A DNA stretch of 48,463 nt. Source: Mycocentrospora acerina. Taxonomy: Eukaryota; Ascomycota; Dothideomycetes; Pleosporales. The stretch spans positions 342-48,804 of the forward strand of contig JAKUHH010000228.1 of assembly GCA_022701365.1 (NCBI GenBank), read 5' to 3'. Below are positions 11,521 through 21,893 of the stretch, one piece after another (the first letter of the stretch is position 1; each line of letters starts with the position of its first letter). The notes beneath the pieces were generated by a model. The model ran no database searches. It saw only the letters and a list, made by a program, of their open reading frames with translations, and was not told the origin of the DNA. The translations under genes and the position numbers were made by a program.

Positions 11521-12675
11521 CTAAATCGGCACCATCTCAACCACCGCCGACTCTGTCTTTTCATGCCTCGCCACCGACGCAATCTTCAACCCGGCCATCG
11601 CCGCAAGATCGCCAAATGCTTTCTCACTACGCACCTTGCCGCCAATATTCAAGATGAACATGTCGACGGTGCTAGTGTAGACACTCGGCTGTTCAGGACG
11701 CAAATACTCGGCAATCAGCACGCGCGAGTCCTCTGCGCAGGCTGCGCGCACGTTCTTCAGGATCTGAAGGGCTTCGTGGTCGGACCAGTCATTCAGGACC
11801 CGGCGTATGTAATACACGAGAGCACCTAAAGTACCCGGTTAGTTTAATTCCCAAATTGAGGTTGTGTTTCTCTAGAGCGGGGAGGGCTCTCTTTCCATAC
11901 CTTTGGTTGGTTGTTCTCCAAAGATGCTGTGCCCAATCTTCTTCACTGGGCCCAAAACAGCAGAATCCTTGTGCTCTTCCACCGCCTCAGCAATAACATG
12001 CGGTTGATCCTGCAAAACACACCTGGCCGCAGGAATCGCCGGCGTTTCCTCTAAAATATCCTTCAACGCCTGGCCCTTTCCCCCAGCAACATCAACGATA
12101 AGCTCCCTCTTCTCCCCACCAGCATCTCTCGCGGCATACGCAGCCACCCAGCCAAAATCATACACTCCCGTGACAGGAATATCGCCATCAATAGCCATCG
12201 CGCCATTCATCCTAGTCGCCAACCCCGGAATCGCCGCCATGATCTCGTACGCCGTCTTATCAGGCATGCCCAGCGCAAATCCGCCCGGCGAGCGATTCGA
12301 TCTAGCCGGCTCGGCTAGCCCATTCGCCGCGAAGTAGTCTGGCCACCGCGTCGTCGGTCCCATGAAGAAGTCGAAGAGGTACGAGTAGAATTGCGCGACG
12401 CGGGGGTCCGTGAAGGCCTTTGACGCCGGCGTATGCGCCACGTGACCGGGTGCCGGGGATGTTAGCACGCCGACAGCGAGGAGGAAGGCCGCGAAGCGCT
12501 CGATGAGGTTGTACTCCACGCTCAGCTTTGCTGTGAGGTCCTCGAGGGAGATTCCATCGTCTGGGATGGCGTCGAAGATGCCGTGCTCGACGAACACGCG
12601 CATTACGCCCATCTCGGCCATTGAGGCAAAATATTTGCCAATTGGCGTCTCCGCTAGGGAGAATTCAGCTGCCAT
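11521..12675 (-). CDS. SAM-dependent O-methyltransferase (fungal COMT-like), 359 aa
   Basis: Two exons (12675-11901 and 11825-11521) are separated by a 75-bp GTATGG...TTTAG intron. The product is a typical class I plant/fungal-type O-methyltransferase. It has an N-terminal dimerisation winged helix (residues ~1-110), the SAM-binding loop LIVDVAGGKG at 192-201, a Q-D-Q-P acidic motif 35 residues later, and the late motif YYIRRVLNDWSDHEA, then AEYL. The position usually occupied by the catalytic base His (HDW) is Asn (NDW). This occurs in some fungal members, so activity cannot be excluded. Length is normal for the family. Expected role: methylating a hydroxyl on the polyketide or an intermediate. 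It is the leftmost cluster candidate, 2.7 kb from the nearest SDR gene across an AT-rich block, and sits just inside the left LTR. Cluster membership is inferred from proximity. Confidence 0.85.
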
Positions 12676-12719
12676 ATTTGGGTAATGTATAGATAGAAAG
12701 CAACACTGAACGTGATGAA

Positions 12720-14700
12720 TAGTCCAAAATATTCACGAGCGGAAGAAGGTATTAAATAAATCTACAAAGCCAAGAAACCACGTGCAATAAACAGTACTGA
12801 TAATACTACTAACTAATTCTATTAAGAAGACCTGCGCTTAACACATTATTTCCCTCCTGCAAGTGGCCGCACTAGCCATTGCAATGGGACAACTAGGTTC
12901 CTAGGACTAGTTAGCGCCGCTACTAATACGGTACTGATCAGCCTACTGATAAGCATCCTAATCGAAATGAAGCAAAGTTTTTACAGAAACCCTGCACTCC
13001 TATTAAAACATTCATTAAAAGTTGTATATTAATAGTTTTTACTTTTTTTAAAATAAAATATCACTAAACAAGAATCTATCCGTAAGTAGCATAGAAATAT
13101 CTTGTAATTAGAAAGAAAGTGACGAATTTCTTATTTAAAAGGTCTAGTTTTAAAATAAAATTGAAGTGTATTTTTAAACTATTATATTACCAAGTTATAT
13201 ATTAAAATGCTTAAAAGTTTATTTAATTGACATAATAAGCCTTTTTTTTATATCACAACAGACAAGAATAAAATAATGTATCTTAGGTCTAAGTTGCTTC
13301 TAAAGGCTTATGAGAGTGCTATAATAGAAGCTTTAAAGTTAATAACACTTTCTAAGTTTTAAGGTTTATATAAAAGGATACAGTAAAACTAGACTGTATA
13401 GCTACATTTCTAACGTCTTTATATATTACATCTCATAGTGGAAATAGTTAGGTATCTTCCTATTGCTATTAATACTGTGCAATGACTCTAATTACCAAGA
13501 TAGATTAACACAAATCTCTAAAGCAAGAAGAATTAGTGTGATTCAATATATGGGCCTAAAACTAGAGCTAAGTCTAAGAGTTCTTCTATACAACTTAGGT
13601 AACAAGGGGATAAGCAAACACGTGTCACAAACATAAGAACACCGAAATAATTAGTATAGGCAACTCTTGAGACAATTTATTTTGCGATTTACACTAACTA
13701 CATTTCTAAATGCTAGTTCTAGTCTTTAACACTAGGTGCTAGTAATTTTATGCAATTTAGCTTTATGCTTAGTATATGCTTAGGTTCTTGAAAAATCCTT
13801 TAAAAAGGCATTAAGAGGTACTTAAGTAGTACTTTCCTAAGATTAATAGTTTCTATGCTATGTCAATAGGGACAAGACATTTGATTTGTTGCATGTATAA
13901 ATAAAAATGGGCTTTTAAGCATTTAAAAAAATTTACTTTTTTTTTTAAAATTAATTACAGATCTTTTAGTTATCCTTACTATTTTTTATTCTATAAGTTA
14001 ATAGAGAACCGTAAATATGTACTAAATATAAGGCTTTTAAAAAAAAAAGTTAAACTTAAATTTCTATCTAATATTCACTACAAATGTAAACTATCCCTGC
14101 TTCTGAAATGCAGACTTAGAGATTATAAAGACTTACTTAATGACATTATTTTAATTTAAAAACCTTATAAATGCTGTTAACAAAACTGAAATATCTTAGC
14201 TGCAAGACTGCAAGACTCATAATTCTATTAGCTCTAAACATTACTACCATTTTCTTCTACTAAGACTAATCATAAAGTGCGCCGTTATTAAACTTTTGTA
14301 TAACCTTCTAGCATTGTAAAACCTTAAAAGCTTTTGTCTTTGACACATTAGTAGATTAAAGTCTACTAGACTAAACACGCATTTAGATGCTAAATTATAG
14401 TTGCTATTTCTGCTGCTCCTAAGGCACTAGCAGGTAAGTACCTATTAATATTAATAGCCTTCTTTCCTGCGCGTTACCTAGACTCTTTCTTATATTATAT
14501 GTTAATGATTAAAATGTCGATTGAAATATTACAATATGCTTAAGGTTTCATTTTCTGCCTATGCACATTGTTTGGCCTTCTTAGAGAATCGCAACACGCA
14601 TGATGCACAAGCTAAAACAAAGTTTGATTAGTAACGTTTACAGGTACCCAAAGAAATATATATTAGCTAATTTAAACTAGATACGGTACGCAGTGGTGAT
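12720..14700. repeat. AT-rich, RIP-like block inside the gene cluster
   Basis: About 2 kb between the methyltransferase and the next cluster gene, with poly-T/poly-A runs, dense stops in all frames and no coding capacity. It contains a degenerate LTR copy (see 13250-13450). I see no gene remnant otherwise. Confidence 0.65.
13250..13450. mobile_element. Strongly degenerated LTR copy, TGTAACG family (copy 3)
   Basis: Colinear landmarks match the two better copies. CTTATGAGAGTGCT (13309) corresponds to CATATGGGAGTGCT, AAAGGATACAGTAAAACTA (13374) to AAAGGATACAGAAAAACTA, and CTTTATATATTAC to CTTATATACC, all at nearly the same spacing. Ends and target-site duplication are not recognisable. Most differences look like C-to-T or G-to-A changes, as RIP would give. 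Confidence 0.45.
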
Positions 14701-15366
14701 TTTAGAAGCCTATCCTATCTTGACTATTAGCAAGCTGATTATTGTCGTGTTGGTAAGCGCATGAACAAGTACTCTAGGTTCCCGTGTATTGTACAATAGC
14801 CGAACACGAATCGAAATTCTTTTGGGAACTCCACCCTGCTCTCAACTAGGCAGGGACCCACGCTACTAGCATCCGCAAAGTTCCTACTTCGTACCGACAG
14901 TCCCGCCCTGACTCGGTTCAGCGCAATCAGTCCTTCACATGTTCGTGACACGTCTTAGTATTCCAGGGATGCAGTTATGAATAGCTAAAATCAACTCCAG
15001 CGGTCTAGACGATATTAGCGAGGTTTAAAACACTTAGCAAGATTATGATTAGTTGACATAGCCTCTAGTAAAGCATCTAGATCGAACAATATAAGGGCGG
15101 TTTGTTTGTTAACATCTTCGAGGATGTGAGTACTGATCTAATGGAATAATGCCCAGGGCTTTTTAGTCCTGCATGAGATGTTGTATGATGTAGTTGAAAT
15201 GAATAAGCCCCATCATAATTGTTTGTTAGTTGGCAGCCTGAGAGCTAAGATAAAAAGCTATATAGGTTTAGTTAACCAAAGGCGAAATAAAGGCATATAA
15301 ACGAGATGATTCAAAACCTAATGCGGTTTTTGTGCTCCAATAAACATTCTTATAGAGGCTCAACAT
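14701..15366. other. Intergenic, nothing recognised
   Basis: About 0.65 kb of mixed composition. A 70-codon minus-strand frame at 14739-14951 has no motif. The segment nearest 15366 is the 3' flank of the SDR gene. Confidence 0.4.
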
Positions 15367-16458
15367 CTAGTAGGCGATCATCGATCCGCTAGTGACAGCA
15401 CTTGTCTTCCCAAACGCATCCCTAACAAGCTCCTGAGTCCAATTCGGCAACCCCTTCAGCCACGAAATAGGCGCCGCAGCACTAGGAATGAAAAGCTGTG
15501 CACCGCGGCTACTAACAATCTGTCTCACAATAATGTCTGCCACCTCCTCCGGCATCAACATACTCTCAAGGATTTTCGGGTCCTGGCCACTCCTCAATAT
15601 CCCCTCCTCAATCAACGGCGTGCGCACCCAACTTGGATGCACAACCGTAGTCTTGACACCCGATGCCTTATACCAGATCTTCAACTCACTCGTAAGACCC
15701 TCATGAAACGCCAGCGCCGCAGTTTTAGTCGCCACATAGTCCGCATTAGCCGAGTTCGTCAGGAACGAGTTGACGCTCGCCACTGTCACGATGTGACCTT
15801 TGTTCTTCACCACCATATCCGGGACGAACTGCTGGACTAGCCGCCAGTGCGAGAGGATGTTTGTATCGAAAATACGGCTGAGAAACTCGCTTGGTGTTTT
15901 CAGGATTGTGTGAGAGCCCGTGATGCCGGCGTTGTTGATGAGAATTGAGGGATGCCCGAGGTCGTTTCGGATTTTATCAGATGTTTCTGCTATTGCTGTA
16001 GGGCTAGAGATGTCGCACCGGAAGTATGTCAGCTTGTCGTTTGATGTGAACGCCTCGGGCGCGTCCTGCACGTCGAGCACTGCCACGCGGATCCCGCGCG
16101 AAGTGAGAGCCTCTGCGATGGCTTTGCCGATCCCGCTGCATCCTCCGGTGACGACTGCGATTTCAGAGGGCCAGTTCCAACCATGACCTGCGTAAATCTG
16201 CCAGTTATTTGTTGCCCATGCGTTTAGAGCTGCGTTGATCTTCCTGATCACACCCAAGGCAGCTAGAAACCCCAGTATGCGTATTGGATTGCGTAGGTCG
16301 ATGATGTGAGAGAGAGATGTTGCTTCCAAGGCGTTTTCCCATGTCTGTTCTGGGGTGTACAGCAGCAATCCAAAAAGAGGACCAGTGACCATTGGCTCGA
16401 AGGCACATTTGGCGACCAGGGTCAGGCCTCTAAGAGGGATGTCCATAAGTGCAGGCAT
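15367..16458 (-). CDS. Classical short-chain dehydrogenase/reductase with N-terminal membrane region, 363 aa
   Basis: A single uninterrupted frame from ATG at 16458. Residues 1-85 hold two hydrophobic stretches (near 11-35 and 58-72), suggesting anchoring to the endoplasmic reticulum or lipid droplets, as in retinol/17-beta-hydroxysteroid-type SDRs. The Rossmann core is complete: TGGCSGIG at 104-111, an acidic LDVQD after strand beta-2, NNAG at 175-178, and a Ser228/Tyr241/Lys245 catalytic set (ASVNSF, YVATK). The acidic residue after beta-2 suggests NAD(H) preference, which is inference. Likely reaction: reversible oxidation of a secondary alcohol to a ketone on a lipophilic substrate such as the polyketide chain. 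It is divergent from the other SDR gene across 647 bp, an arrangement that often gives co-expression. Confidence 0.88.
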   Translation of the reverse strand: MPALMDIPLRGLTLVAKCAFEPMVTGPLFGLLLYTPEQTWENALEATSLSHIIDLRNPIRILGFLAALGVIRKINAALNAWATNNWQIYAGHGWNWPSEIAVVTGGCSGIGKAIAEALTSRGIRVAVLDVQDAPEAFTSNDKLTYFRCDISSPTAIAETSDKIRNDLGHPSILINNAGITGSHTILKTPSEFLSRIFDTNILSHWRLVQQFVPDMVVKNKGHIVTVASVNSFLTNSANADYVATKTAALAFHEGLTSELKIWYKASGVKTTVVHPSWVRTPLIEEGILRSGQDPKILESMLMPEEVADIIVRQIVSSRGAQLFIPSAAAPISWLKGLPNWTQELVRDAFGKTSAVTSGSMIAY

Positions 16459-17105
16459 GGATTTCTTATTAGTCTGGTTGCAGGAGACAGATGATTACCA
16501 GAACACCGACAGCCTCAAAAATTCGAAGCTCGTGTGTTATGATGTGAGTCGCATGCCTGTGTAAAAGGTAACTCACCTGTGTAGCTAGGCCGTGATTCAG
16601 TGGCTCCAAAGTTTATAAACGAGGCTGCAGGTTAACAGACTGTAAAATAAAAGTGGGACTTCCGTGACTAGCATCTGGAAAACGCGCTAGTGTATATTAG
16701 AGATAGTCGGTAAACTGACTCGGGGCACTATCAGAAACAATGCGTAACAAAACTGTAATTCTAATCTAATTCTAGATTATTCTTCATTTATTCTCAACCA
16801 TGTAGCTTGTTCTTCTAGTCTATTTTAATTTTCTGATTATTGCAGTAGTCTTTGGTAAACTAATTACTTCGACTTCGGTAAGAAATTTAAAAGCTTGCTC
16901 TGAAGTAGAGAAACCCTTGTCCGTATCTCTCGGCCTGTTAACCCGCCGACACCTTATGTACACGATTCAGGGACTTTCTGGTCCCACTTGACTAGACACC
17001 TCACTGTCCAGGGCTTATCGCTACCACTAAAGTCACTGAAATCGTAAAGTGCTCGGGTGATGGTTGATGGACATCATCATCGAATTTTAATACAGCACAG
17101 TCAAA
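16459..17105. promoter_or_regulatory. Shared promoter of two divergent SDR genes
   Basis: 647 bp between start codons. It contains TCGG-N12-CCGA at 16930-16949, an inverted arrangement of CGG triplets typical of Zn2Cys6 binuclear-cluster regulators. It also has a GATAGT/ACTATC 6-bp inverted repeat (16702-16732) enclosing two CGG triplets. Such sites are common by chance, so this is only a candidate for a cluster-specific regulator site. Confidence 0.35.
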
Positions 17106-18186
17106 ATGTCTTTGTTGGACCAAATCCATAGCCGCCTTATCTTCCAAAGCGGCATAGGCTTCATATACCGCCAACTGTTCATGCACCCTCCTCCAATTGC
17201 AGCGGAAGTCAAACTTGATGGCCAAACAGCCATAATCACCGGCTCAAACACTGGCCTAGGATTCGAAGCAGCACGGCAGATCCTTCAACTTGACCTCTCT
17301 CGGCTCATCCTAGCTGTCCGGTCCCAAGCCAAAGGCAAAGTTACAGCAGAAGCTCTCCGCAAGGAGTTTCCACAGGCTCAAATCGAGGTCTGGATTCTAG
17401 ACATGGAAGATCCCGAGTCTGTCTCTGCATTTGTCAAAAAATGTCAGACTCTGGGTAGGATTGACGTAGTCATTCTTAACGCCGGTGTGCAGAACAAGGA
17501 CTGTGTTGTGTCAGTCAAGACAGGAAAAGAGCAGACTTTCCAAGTCAACTACCTCTCGACGATCATGCTGGCTGTGCTTCTCCTGCCGATACTTAAAGCC
17601 AAAGGGAGTCTGGCAGGAAAGCCGGCTAGGCTCACGGTGGTGACATCGACGACCGCATATTTTGCGGATTTTGACGACGAAAAACCAATTTTATCTCAGT
17701 TTGACGAGAAGTACGATGTTACGAAGTGGTATGCGCGCGAGAAGTTGCTGCAGATGATTTTTGTGAGAAGACTGGCAGCAGTGGTTGGCTCCGATGAGGT
17801 GATTATCAGCACAGTCTGTCCAGGGCTGGTTGGAGATACGGAAATCTGGCGTACCTTGAATACAAGTGTTGTTCTAAGGTATTTGTTCTCGATTTATTTC
17901 GCTCTGTTTGGTAGAAGCTTGGCAGAGGGTGCCAGCACGTATGTTCATGCCGTGGTGGTCTCAGGTCGAGAAAGCCATGGAGGCTTCTTGAGTGAATGGG
18001 GAGTACGCCCGTAAGTGGCAATCCACGACAATGCGCTTCAACAGTTTTTTTTGCTGACAATATTCTAGATATCCAGTTTTAATGTATTCAAAACGTGGTG
18101 AGAATTTGGAAAAGAAAGTCTTGAGCGAAACCAGAGAGGCGTTGAAATCTGTGAACGTCTCAAATGCCTTAATGCAGGGTTTTTAG
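17106..18186 (+). CDS. Short-chain dehydrogenase/reductase (fungal retinol-dehydrogenase-like), 340 aa
   Basis: Two exons: 17106-18010 and 18069-18186. The 58-bp intron (GTAAGT...GCTGAC...TTCTAG) matters: reading through gives a stop two bases in, while splicing adds a 38-residue tail (ending ALMQGF) that resembles the usual C-terminus of the family. The cofactor loop is TGSNTGLG (45-52), LNAG is near 124-127, Ser181 lies after TVVT, and Tyr209-x3-Lys213 is in WYAREK. All catalytic positions are present. Residues 1-35 are moderately hydrophobic, without a clear signal peptide. It probably acts on alcohol or ketone groups of the cluster product. It converges with the P450 gene, whose stop lies 172 bp away. 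Confidence 0.88.
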
Positions 18187-18357
18187 TCAAGAGGTTGCAA
18201 TCAAGTAACCAAAATAAATTCTCAAAAGCTTCTAACATTATGAAAAAAGAAACAAACTGCCAGATCTTGAGTTTCTTAACTTTTATAACCGGCTTTAAAG
18301 CGGAAGGTACCCAAGTTCCCGCACAGTTCCCACCTTGATTCTTCAAACACAAATATT

Positions 18358-20251
18358 CTAGTCCGACTTCACCTTTTCTGGTCTGAGATTCAGTCTAACA
18401 TTTAAAGGCGGGTGGACGTAAGAAGCGCGAACGCGTTGATCATGCCATGGTTTCTCAAGCCACTCGCGGTCCACGAGCTCAACATCGTACTTCCACAGTA
18501 GCCGGGCCATTATTTGCTTTATCTCAGAATGTGCCAAACTAGCAATAGTTTTCAGTCAGTGAACTTTCTCGCATTGAAAGTGAAGATAAATAGTCAAAGG
18601 AGGTATGGCTTACTTCTGACCGATACAGCTGCGTTTCCCCGTCGAGAAGGGCTGGAATGCTGCCTTTTTATCATTTTTGAAGCGAGGATCTCCAAGCCAA
18701 CGCTTTGGAGCGAAGACTTCCGGCTCGGTGAAGTTGGCTGGGTTATGATACATTGCCCAATGCCAAATGTCTACACACGTCTGGAGTTTGTGCACAGCAG
18801 TCAGCGAGGTGTCCAGACTTTCATAAAAAGATCCATAAAAACACTCTTATGACTCACTCCTCCAGGAAGAAAATGCCCGCCGACGACCTCGCCATGTCGC
18901 TGGATCAGTCGCGGCACAGAGCCTACGGCGGCAGGGTAGATACGAAGAGTCTCATCTAGGACAGCTGTGAGATACTTGAGACGCTGCGCACTGAGGAGTG
19001 TGATCTGTTCTTCGCTATCGAAAGATGAGTCGATCTCTTCTTTTAGCTTGGCGAGTATCTCAGGGTGGGTGCAGAGTAGATAGGTTGCCCCAGCGAGTCT
19101 AACTCAAATTATGGTCAGTTTTCTCACTGCTTCCAAAAAGCCGGGAAAAGGGGAGGGGGTCTGTCATACGCGATTGCAGTCGTTTCAGACCCGGCTACGA
19201 TGAAGATGCTCGCGTTATGGCAGATTGCTTCAAATGAAAGGCCCTATCGCCCAGACTGTCAGTTTCATGACCGGGATTGGAATTCGGAAAAGCGTTGTAG
19301 ATTCACTCACTTCTTTTCCCTGAGCATGGTCAGGCTTCATACCATCAATGAAGTCCGGCCGACTAGGCTCCAAAGCCAAACGCTTCGTGACTTGAGTCCG
19401 CATGAACATATTATGCTTCGCAATAATCTTCGCAGCAAGCACCTTAACAAGCGGGCCCACCATCGCCTCCAACAATGGATACGCCCGCCGAAAATGCGCC
19501 ATGTCATGCTGTGCAACAAAAAACTCCAAGATCGTCGCGATCCACGGGTGGAAGCCCCTCCGCTCCATGTTCCCAAAGGACTCACCGAAGCTGAGATCGC
19601 CAATGATATCGAACGAGAAGTAGTTGAACCACTTGGCCAGATCAAGAGATCGCCCCTCGACGCAGTGCTCTTCGAGGCAGCTGAAAAGGTGGTTGACGTG
19701 GTGGCGAATGAGAGGCTCCTGGCGCTGCATGCCCTGCGCTGAGAATGCTGGAGCTATTAGATGGCGCTGATGCGTGTGGGACTCTGTGTCGGCTCCTATG
19801 ATGCCTGAGGCGACTTCGGCTACGAAGCCTGGGTGCTTGAGGTTCTCTGGCTGGCCGGGCTTGCGGTGTCCGTAGACTTCTTTCCATGCTGTTGCGTGGA
19901 GACATGACACGGAGTCTGGGCTTGTGCGGACGACATCACCATATTTCTGATGCAATGCGAGAATTTGTTTGTGCGGCGTGCCAGACCATGACATCAAGAG
20001 GAGTGGGATGGGCGATATAGACCATAAGAAAGGCCCAGGTACTTTCTTAAGTGGGTTGAAATAGACATTGTATATGGCGGACCATAAGGCATGTCCCAAG
20101 GCCTGTGACGCAGGTAAGTAAAGGTTTATACCACGTGCTATTTTCTCGGAAATATTACCGCACACAGAGCTACTTCTATCACCACCCAAATTGAGAGGAG
20201 CTCTTGATATTCAGTAATCCCATAAATGGACCATCTCGTTGCGGATTCCAT
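18358..20251 (-). CDS. Cytochrome P450 monooxygenase, 515 aa
   Basis: Six exons: 20251-20159, 20102-19311, 19243-19170, 19098-18858, 18780-18614, 18538-18358 (introns 56-77 bp). I chose ATG at 20251 because it opens a frame containing a membrane anchor (SIWVVIEVALCA) and splices in phase to LWSAIYNVYFNPLKKVPGP, the usual P450 start. The core motifs are intact: I-helix AGSETT, K-helix ETLR, PERF-like FAPKRW and heme loop FSTGKRSCIG with the ligand Cys near residue 452. The general fold is that of fungal ER-bound P450s acting on polyketides or terpenes; I cannot assign a CYP family. Expected reaction: NADPH-P450-reductase-dependent hydroxylation or epoxidation of the cluster intermediate. It is convergent with the SDR gene at 17106-18186. 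Confidence 0.9.
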
Positions 20252-21893
20252 CACGCGCACATAGAAGAAAGATTATTGTGAATGCTCTTCCAATGTGTCT
20301 AAGAAAAGTGGATTTTGTCAACCTCCGAATCTCCAGAGTATGGGATTGGTGAGGATGACTACTTAGTATTTAGTAGTCAGTACCCAAGTGAACGAAGGAC
20401 GATTTCGTACGGGCGTACGACTGGACCGTGATTCCGCCGAGCTCTATGTCGCATGTCTGCTCACAGATAAGTTGCGGGCTTTAATCCATTGCTCCACCGC
20501 AAACGCATAGCACTAGTTGAATATCACAATCAGCCTTTCAACTTGTCGACAACCATAAACTCCCATCATGCTATTTTTCCCTATTACTACTTGTTTGAAA
20601 GATGTTGAACGATTCTTTTTCTCGATCCGAAGGCCATTAGCGTACCTAAACTTGATAGCTGACTTCGATAGATGATTCTCTCGCTGAACTAAGCATGCCA
20701 GATATGCAAGTCGCAAGTCATATGCTTGACTCGAATCATGATTACCACTAAGACGGCCCGTATTGTTGTTCTGGGATCTTAACTTGTACATAAGGTCTCC
20801 ACAGAGAGGCCGACAATGGTGAATCTAAAATTAGACTAATGCTAACAAATAGATTTTACTTAATCATGCACTATTTCTTTAAGGTTTTTGCACTTGAAAT
20901 AAGGAACTAAGAAAGTCTAGTAAATGTAGAATCTATTTCAATCTAAAAGCTATACTATATGTTGATAAAGGTTATAGGAAACAGATCATGTAAGTTAGTT
21001 ATAAGTTGCCTCTGCATACAGAGTACAAATGTTAAGCAATGCGCAGGTAACTATTAGGAGATATTAAGCTCTTAGAATCTAGAATTAAAGACTCATAAAA
21101 ATTAACTTAAAAGTAAATTTACGCAGTTTTCTGAGTAATATAAAGAACAATGAAGCCTAAACTCATTTAAATACCTAAAATATTATTCTTAACAAGTAAT
21201 TCATTCTTTTCTAGAATAAATAGTTTACAAATCATAAAAGTGATTTTAGTAGATACGTTTTCCTAATAAATTTACTTTTGCTTTCCTTCTTATTTTATTT
21301 TAAATTTTAGGTTGTTGCCTGCGAATTATGAGAATCTAGGTGTAACGCACACCGGCATAGCAGAGTTTAAACTAGTCATAGTTTTGTAAGACATAGGGCC
21401 GAAGTCTGTTTCAGTGTTAGTAACTAGCGGTCTGTGGCATTATGCCGAGCGTCCGGCGGATTTATGGTTGTATTCTGCCGCTAGACATCCCAGTATTTAT
21501 ACTAATTGTTATTTGCGAGTCAGGTTATGCCCTGCATAAGTGCTAGAGAGGTTTCGGCTAGCGGTTATTATTAAGCTTTTGGTGCTAAGACTCCGACATC
21601 ACTTCAGTTTCGCTTATGAACATGGGCATAGTGTAAAAGCTTCGATTTTTATGCTAGTCTATATTGTGAGAATGCGGGCAGGATTGATTTTGCCAACTCA
21701 TAGCAAGAACGTAGCATAGATCTAAGATGTCGCGATAGTCTGACGCCACTAGAATTTGGGCTATAGGAAGCTCAGGGGATTTCCACAGCGTCATTATCTG
21801 TATGCTAATCCAATGTCTCCACCGCAGTATCTAAACGCACAAAACCTTTTCAAGCCTCTCAAGTCCAAGCCGCACCCATTCCATGGTAACTTC
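20252..21893. other. Gap between two P450 genes, with an AT-rich RIP-like core
   Basis: 20252-20800 holds the promoter of the P450 at 18358-20251 and includes scattered CGG/CCG triplets near 20410-20450. 20800-21330 is AT-rich with stops in all frames, like the other RIP-like blocks. 21330-21890 returns to mixed composition without a recognisable gene. A TGTAACG at about 21340 resembles the left end of the LTR family, but no matching LTR body or right end follows. Confidence 0.5.

Noticed and set aside
19200..19742. 180-codon plus-strand frame
   Set aside because: Antisense to exon 2 of a well-supported P450.
21339..21660. Possible further LTR beginning TGTAACG
   Set aside because: No similarity to the body of the LTR family and no matching right terminus or duplication.
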